This document shows positions 57,501 to 64,000 of a DNA stretch of 64,000 nt, one piece after another. The stretch covers positions 310,001-374,000 of the forward strand of contig JAJFZO010000356.1 in assembly GCA_021397835.1 (NCBI GenBank), given 5' to 3'. Source of the stretch: Moringa oleifera (taxonomy: Eukaryota; Streptophyta; Magnoliopsida; Brassicales; Moringaceae). The notes under the pieces were generated by a model, which did no database searches, was not told where the DNA came from, and saw nothing but the letters and a program-made list of their open reading frames with translations. Position numbers and translations under genes: made by a program. The stretch's first letter is position 1. Each line of letters starts with the position of its first letter.

Positions 57501-60500
57501 GCATTGAAAATTATTCGAATTTAAAGGATAATGGAATGAAAAATTCTTTTAAATCATTTTGAAGCATTTCAACAATAAAAATATCTTTAATTTTTCATAG
57601 TTATTTGAACTAAAATTTAATTTGAACCAAATTAATATATTAAAATTTGATTTATCACTTTTTGAATATGAAGGTTTGATTAGTGATATGGGGTAAACAT
57701 TAAGATTTTATACAACTCACATATATATATATATTATAAAAATTATTTATTATAATAAATATAATTATTATTTTATTTAAAAATATAAAATAATTACACT
57801 TAAAAAATATTTAAATTTATGACTAATATTTTTAAAAAAACTAAACTTTGTCTGAATTTCAATTTAAACTTTACTGTTTCAATTTTTTCAATTATGAATC
57901 TACAGTTTCACTGTGATTCATTTTAAACCTTAATTCAAACATTTATAAAAATAACAATAATATTTTTATTATTGATATACCTTAAAAATAACTTAAGTAA
58001 ATTATATACTCTATTTCAAGTCCATATCTCAAAATTGAATAATTTTTGATTCATGAGCTTTTCATATTTTTTAATTTTGATAATGTAAATATATTTTTAA
58101 TATTTAAAAAATTTTAAAATTTTTTTGTGATAGTTATATCTACGTAAAGTTTCAAGTTAAAATTGGTTGTATAAAACTTTTAATTTTTAAATATTTATAA
58201 TTTTTTAATCTTTAAGAGAGTCCCAGTTGATATATGATTGAGAAGATTAAAAATTAATATTTAAATTCAAATTCACATAAAGTTTAAGGTTTTTTTATAC
58301 ATATTTATCTTAAAAATTATACATTTTATATTTTTGTGATAAAAAGAAGGGTAAAAGTCTCATAAAATCCTAATATTTATTCTATGTTACCAATCAAATT
58401 TTTATATTTAAAAAGTGATAAATCAAAATTTAATTTATTAATTTTATTTAAATTAAACCTTGTAAAAAAATTAAAATTTGGAGATATTCAAATTGAATAT
58501 CTTATACAACGAATTTTGACTTGAAATTTTTATAAATGTAAAAAAATATTTAAGCTATTATTATAAAAAGTTTTAAAATTTTTTTAATATTAAAAATATA
58601 TTTTTTAAAATTTATATTATCAAAATTTTTAAAAATTTATAAAAAAAAATTCAAATTTAGAAGATAAACACAAAAAAAATGAAGTTAAAAATTCATTTGA
58701 GTCATTTTTGAGATATTTTAATAACAAAAAATACTTTTAATTTTTTATAATTATTTGAGTTAAAGTTTAATTTGGATATAAAAATTTAATTGATAATATG
58801 AAGTAAACATCAAGATTTGACAAGATATCCTTAAAAGAACTTTGGCTTTCATAATCCCAAATAATTCAATTGAATTTTTAGCACTCTTTTCAAGTTAGTG
58901 GTCAAAAAGTTAAATCACAGTTGTTTATGTATAAGAGTAAGTTTGAGCTTTTCTGTTTTGAAAGTATAAACAACCACTTTACTTCAATTAACTCTTTCAT
59001 GAATGGATTTTTACTTACAAAAATATCTGATAATTGGTCCTCCTACTTGCCATTTAGCATTGGTAAACTCTGATTAAGAGAGGTGTTTTTGCGGAAAAAC
59101 TTCATTTCTTGATAAGTAGTCTTCCTATCTATGCATCCTAAATTTGTCAATAAATTTCAGAGCCTTATTTTCCATTCAAGTAATCTATTGCACTTACTAA
59201 CATAATTTTTATGCATTAATATATATAAAAAAGAGAGCACAATCGATCATATATAAGAGCAAATTGTGTCATCAACGACCTTGAATTCCTTTTTTTTATC
59301 TATACAAAGTTGTTTTTCTTTTTTTTTTTACTATAAAATAAATCTTAAGATCCCTTTAATCAATGATCAAAAACATTCCACCATATAACACTTGACCGCT
59401 AAATAAATAAGCACACACCACTTTTGTAGAGTTTGTAATAGTGATGTGATGATGCACCCTTCCAAAGCCTTTAGGGATTATGAATGTCAAGTACTTTTCT
59501 AACTTTTTTTTTTTTTAATTTTGCAATATCTGAAATAAAGATTTTGAAAATTTTTGTAATTAAGGAACCCCCACTTATTTTAACTAAATGCAGAACAATG
59601 TCAACTAGACTTATGAGGTAGTGTACTTTACTTTTTTCTATAGACTTAGGAAAGAAATACAAAGAAGAAAACAAAAAAAAAAAAATAATTCTAATCTCAA
59701 ACCCAATTTTACAATTTTTCTCATCATTTTTTAACATAGATCAATGAACGTTTAAAATATATATGACCTCTGCCTTTTGCTGTTAACAAAACATACCAAT
59801 CGATTTATATATGCAGCTTTGGTTTTACAAGAAATGAGATTCAATATAGATACCTTGGACTTGCCTAAGCTACCAAGATTTAACAAAATAGTTAAATCAA
59901 AAATTAACAGATATATATTTAAAAAAAAAAAAACAAAGATGATAACTAAATTAAACACAAGAATATAACTTATATGAAAGAAACTATCTAAATGTAAACA
60001 AAATTTTGCTTTAAGTAAGCAAAAGAAAATCGTTTTTTATATATTTTTAATTTTGTATTTAGTGTCACTCTCTTGGACTTTTTTTTAAGAGAAAATTTGG
60101 TTTACCCAAATTTTTTTATTAAAATTTTATTTAACAATTTAAAAAACCTAAACTTCCTGAAGAGGAAAGTATTTGAAATTTTTGACTTAAAATGTTTTTA
60201 TGTATTAAAGCAAGTGAAAGATATTAAAAGATAAATATAAAAAATCATACATGCTTGTTATTTGAATTTCAAAGTATTGATTGATTTAATTGCATCTATA
60301 ATATTTTAATTTGATCTAATTTTAGACATTGACTCGAATGATTATAAAATATAATGACATATTCATCGTTAAAATACCTGAAAATTAATTCAAATAAATT
60401 TCATATTTTATTTTTTAAATTTAAATAATTTTTAACTCACTGTATCTTTTATATTTATAAAAAATTTTAATTAAAATTTTATTGTATAAAATAATCATTG

Positions 60501-60560
60501 TGAATATCAAATTGAATAATACAAATTAATTATTGAACAAAAAACTTATAAATTGCATAA
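57501..60560. other. AT-rich intergenic stretch with a dispersed repeat
   Basis: 57530-57715 and 58675-58820 are diverged direct copies (anchors 'attatttgag' or 'gttatttgaac', 'aaatttaatttg', 'gtaaacat.aagattt'). A third relative is at 13860-14060. An (AT)n run is at 57720-57735. No coding domain is recognised, and open frames here are short and AT-driven. Confidence 0.5.
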
Positions 60561-60564
60561 TATC

Positions 60565-60665
60565 CCCTAAAATTAGGCCCCGAAGGAGGAATGGAACATT
60601 GGATCTCAAACCAATAGGTTTTCCTCATCAGATGAGTACACCTATGAATATTACCATGCTGCACT
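60565..60665 (-). repeat. Possible tRNA-related SINE remnant
   Basis: On - it reads 'gttccattcctcc' near 60590, faintly like a pol III B box (GTTCGANTCC), and 'gcatggtaatattcatagg' further upstream. It does not fold as a functional tRNA by eye. Low confidence. Confidence 0.25.
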
Positions 60666-60669
60666 ATTT

Positions 60670-61495
60670 ATTTTTTCATTTTTAAATTTTGTTTTCTCTT
60701 ACCTTTTTTTTTAAATCTTTCATAAACATCTTGATACACTTAAAGAAATTTATAAAATTTAAGTATACTAAGCTTAAATCAGTAGGAGATTTCCGATCTT
60801 ATTTTATAGATGTCGTCGTTGGTTAGCTAAAGTAGGTAACCATAAAAGCCCAGTTGAAGTTAGAAAGTCTGTCGAATTGATACAAATTGCAGACCACGCA
60901 ATGTCTAGTATAAAGTTTGGTGTACAAGTTGCACTTTAAAACTTGAGTGAAGCAATGGTTAAAGTTCTTATGGTAAGATCTCTTTAAGTTCCTCTTCAAG
61001 TGCATTGATCTTTTCTAAATTAGAAGTAGTTTTGTCTTAATGCATATGCATATTGTATATAGATACAAAAAGTGACTGAGCCAGCATTCCATCCAACTTA
61101 TTCAGGGATATAGTTGATATTAAATTCTCAGGAGTTGGGGTAGTTAAGCTCACAAGTTCCATGGAAATATATTGACTATTTCCTTCAAGGTAAGACGAAT
61201 ACTAATTCAACATAAACATCTTTATCTGCACATGTTAACTATGTCCACAAATGAATTCAAGCTTGCTGACCAAGTACATAATATACTGAATATTGCAGAT
61301 TGTTGAACAGTCAGCATCTTGACAAACACTTCTCTTGTTAGATTATTTTCTGTTGTAGACTTTTGTTCTTAGGTTGTTTATGTTGAGGTTGTGAACTTAT
61401 CTAGAGATATCTGAATACAAATTCTATAACTATGCATACACAGAGAGCTTTGTGATCTCTGGATTAGCATATCTGAACCTCGGTGACAGTGGGTA
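60670..61495 (+). promoter_or_regulatory. Upstream region of the receptor-kinase gene
   Basis: About 0.8 kb without recognised coding sequence. 'gtatatagatac' at 61056 could be a TATA-like element, but the transcription start cannot be fixed by eye. 60780-60985 is less AT-rich than its surroundings and may be a transposon scrap that I cannot place. Confidence 0.3.
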
Positions 61496-64000
61496 ATGGA
61501 GCTGATGCTCTTCCTCTATGTCCTGCTCATTGGTTTTGCAGGTCTGGTTCAAGGACAAGATCAGTCAGGTTCATGTTAACTCCCCTCTCCTTCTTTCTCT
61601 TTCTCTTCTTGTATAAGTTGCTGTGGTCATTGCCAAATGGTGCCTAAGATTCTAAATTAAAAGCGTGTCACGGACAAGCTTGACGGGTAAAGTCCCTTCC
61701 CTTTTTATGACAAAATGCCTCAATTGCACTCCAACTTGTAACAGGAGTTTAACGATGAAGATGATAACCTCCTCTTATAATCTGTTGTTCAAATGGAAAA
61801 CAGATTTGCCAAAACAACTATGTTGCATGCCAGCAAGGCATCCCTTTGTCTCTGTGGAGACAAAGTACAAGAATACTATAATCTATAAGCCTGTTGCCAT
61901 GTCAGTTTACTTGTAAGATGTATTGGTTTTTGAATAAGCAGATTGTTAATTTAAATGGTAAGGGAACAAGAAACGACATGGAACTACAGCCATATGAATA
62001 AAGTTCTGAGTGAAATGCTTGTACCAGTTGTTTTTATTACTTTTATGTGAGAGTTAAACTTTTCAATTAGTTGATTTGGAACAGATCATCCTTAAATCTT
62101 ATGGCACATCAATATCTCAGGGTTCACAAGCATCGATTGTGGATTTGGTTCTAGCTACACAGATGAGAAAACTGGAATATTTTACGAACCAGATGAAGAT
62201 TTTGTGGAAACTGGAATAAATGCCAATGTTTCCTCTGAGTTCATATCAAGCAGTACTGGTGAGAGTCTCAGAAGCCTAAGAAGCTTTCCTGATGGAGACA
62301 GAAACTGTTACAATGTAAAATATAGGGAAGGCACAAACATCATTTACTTAGTAAGAGCATCCTTCTTCTATGGTAACTATGATAGCAGAAACGAGACACC
62401 AGAATTCGACCTCTTTCTTGGTGTTAATAATTGGACAAGAGTAAAATTTAACAGCACAGGAGCAACCGTGATAAAGGAAATAATACATGTTGCCACCACA
62501 GATGATATCGACATTTGCCTCGTCAAAACTACAACTCAAACTCCTTTTATATCAGCAATAGAATTGAGACCCTTGCCTGATTCCACTTACCAGACCCAGT
62601 TTTCTTATTTGAAGCTCTTCAGGCGCTTAGACTTCGGTTCGACTGACAATCAGACAGTCAGGTCTGTTATCTGTAATCCTTTCTGAGTGTTACCATATGA
62701 TTGTTAAAGTATTTGCTCTGCAAGCTTTACAGTTCGCTAAATTTCTAGTTAGTATGTTAGTTTTCTTTGATTTAAATCCTTTTTGTCACTCAAATTTCGA
62801 TATCACAGATAGCTTTAATGTCCTTCTTAGGTACATGAGTGATGATTATGATCGCATCTGGAGACCCCCTGATCCTCCTAAAGGGCTTCCAATCAGAGCC
62901 TCAGCTGTGAGAGGTACCTTAAGTGAAAGTGACTACAGATTGCCAGCCCCAGTTATGGCAACTGCAGTCACTGCTACTGGTAATGAAACTTCCTTGTCAT
63001 TTAGTTGGATACCTGAGGAGCTGAAGTGTTATGTCTACATGCACTTTGCTGAGGTTGAGCAACTCAATAGTACTGCATCTAGAGAGTTTGACATTTATCT
63101 GAATAGCGATACGCTGTTCAACGATGTTGCTCTTCCTGGGTACCAGCTTTCAACTACCATGTCACAAAACTTCACCCTGAATGGTCCAAAGCTAGAAATC
63201 ACTCTCAATAAGACAGCTAGATCCACCCACGCACCTCTTCTCAATGCTGTGGAAATTTTTATGGTGGGAGACTTTGTACTATCTCCAACAGAACGAAAAG
63301 AAGGTATGCTTACTAGTAGAGCATCAGTTTCTGAAAAACCCTGAGCAAGGCATATAGGAAAATGTTTACCCTTGTGTACATATAAAATAATAAGTTGAAA
63401 GGAGGTAAAACTATCATAAACAAAAATAGCATATGCATCAAATTATTGTTACTGTATACCATGCCAGCCAAGTGTGTAAAAGTCCATCTCTGTCACATAT
63501 ATATCTGATATTCTCTCAAAATATTAGTCGAAGCTATGAGGGAGATCAAGTTTGTCTATGGCGTGAAGAAAAATTGGCAAGGAGATCCATGTGTTCCAAG
63601 TGATTACAAGTGGGATGGACTAGAATGTAAAGGGGAAGGTGTAAATTCCAGGATAATCACAGTGCTGTGAGTATAAATTCCAATTTACAATTGCTGAGGC
63701 TACATAACTGCATATCTCATGAAATGATTTGGTATCTGTCATCAGGGACTTGAGTGATAGTGGATTGACTGGGAAAATAGATCCTGCCTTTGGCAATCTG
63801 ACTTCCCTTCAAGAACTGTAAGTGTAACAATGTTTCAACATGCAAAATTGCTTGTTCATATCCAAATCATAAATGTTGCCAATCAGAACTTGCAAGTGAT
63901 GTTTTATCCTTATCTGTGCTTTACCTTTCTTCTCTTAATTTGCTCTCAGGGATTTATCCAACAATAGTCTAAGTGGACAAGTTCCTGAATTTCTTGCGAA
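61496..64000 (+). CDS. Malectin-like LRR receptor kinase, 5' part (runs off the window)
   Basis: Exons by splice-site and phase reading are 61496-61568, 62121-62661, 62831-63303, 63528-63666, 63746-63817 and 63950 onward. Every junction has GT-AG and a consistent phase. Exon 1 encodes a signal peptide (MELMLFLYVLLIGFAGLVQG). Exons 2 and 3 encode the malectin-like domain, from FTSIDCGFGSSYTD through the YMSDDYDRIWRP motif to LNAVEIF. Exon 4 carries VEAMREIKFVYGVKKNWQGD and PCVPSDYKWDGLEC. Exon 5 is a 72-base LRR exon (DLSDSGLTGKI) and exon 6 continues with DLSNNSLSGQVPEF. These features fit the LRR-I/malectin subfamily of plasma-membrane kinases, whose members act in defence and growth signalling. 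Transmembrane and kinase parts would lie beyond base 64000. No disabling mutation is seen. The ligand is unknown. Confidence 0.92.
61569..62120 (+). other. Intron 1 of the receptor-kinase gene
   Basis: 552 bases from GTTCAT to TCTCAG. An 83-codon open frame inside it (61665-61916) has no domain or codon pattern suggesting a gene. Confidence 0.8.

Noticed and set aside
57530..58820. Two direct repeats considered as LTRs of a small element
   Set aside because: They are diverged, lack TG/CA ends, a primer site and a target duplication, and a third copy lies alone at 13860-14060.
60565..60665. A tRNA gene
   Set aside because: Only a weak B-box-like word is present; no acceptor stem or cloverleaf can be drawn.
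61665..61916. Small open frame upstream of the malectin domain
   Set aside because: It lies wholly inside intron 1 of the receptor kinase, between good GT and AG sites, and shows no domain.

Overview
This is a window of nuclear DNA from a flowering plant, most likely a dicot. The evidence is the AT-rich background with GT-AG introns, a malectin-like LRR receptor kinase with plant-type exon phases, a cluster of restorer-of-fertility-like (RFL) P-class PPR genes, and layers of plant transposons (MULE, CACTA, LINE, Ty1-copia). I found no rRNA, CRISPR array, bacterial operon or convincing tRNA. Nearly every reading frame is broken. The only gene that looks intact is the receptor kinase at the right edge, which runs off the window.

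Layout. From 1 to about 8.1 kb is the body of a decayed two-gene MULE: a mudrA transposase on + and a Ulp1/DUF1985 gene on -, with arrays of CGTA-containing repeats that point in opposite directions in the two halves. From 9.1 to 14.5 kb are PPR upstream remnants, a LINE ORF1 fragment, a CACTA element (9598-12270) carrying a GC-rich minisatellite, and a MITE-like element. From 14.5 to 16.8 kb is PPR pseudogene 1 (-). From 16.8 to 22.7 kb is a LINE (+) split by a copia-like element that keeps only gag and protease (18872-21198, TSD GTCTT).

From 23.6 to 50.2 kb is the PPR cluster proper. Two tandem blocks share the same order of modules: block 1 (about 24.0-34.75 kb) ends in PPR pseudogene 2, and block 2 (about 37.97-50.2 kb) ends in PPR pseudogene 3, both on the - strand. 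Block 1 carries a 5'-truncated LINE (25.48-28.09 kb). Block 2 carries a CACTA element (44840-47913, TSD GTT) and an inverted rearrangement (39.7-41.0 kb). A non-autonomous relative of the first MULE (about 34.78-37.26 kb) separates them. Each block also repeats short C-terminal PPR fragments.

From 50.2 to 57.5 kb is AT-rich DNA with an AP2/AINTEGUMENTA-like exon fragment, a FAR1-like domain fragment running directly into a degraded copia polyprotein, and one more PPR C-terminal fragment. From 57.5 to 61.4 kb is AT-rich intergenic DNA. From 61496 to the end is the receptor-kinase gene.

Intact RFL proteins act in mitochondria on specific RNAs and evolve by local duplication. This window shows the graveyard side of that process. 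PPR pseudogene 2 is the most informative, with one frame of 597 codons broken by only three nonsense codons, the first of which is shared with PPR pseudogene 3.
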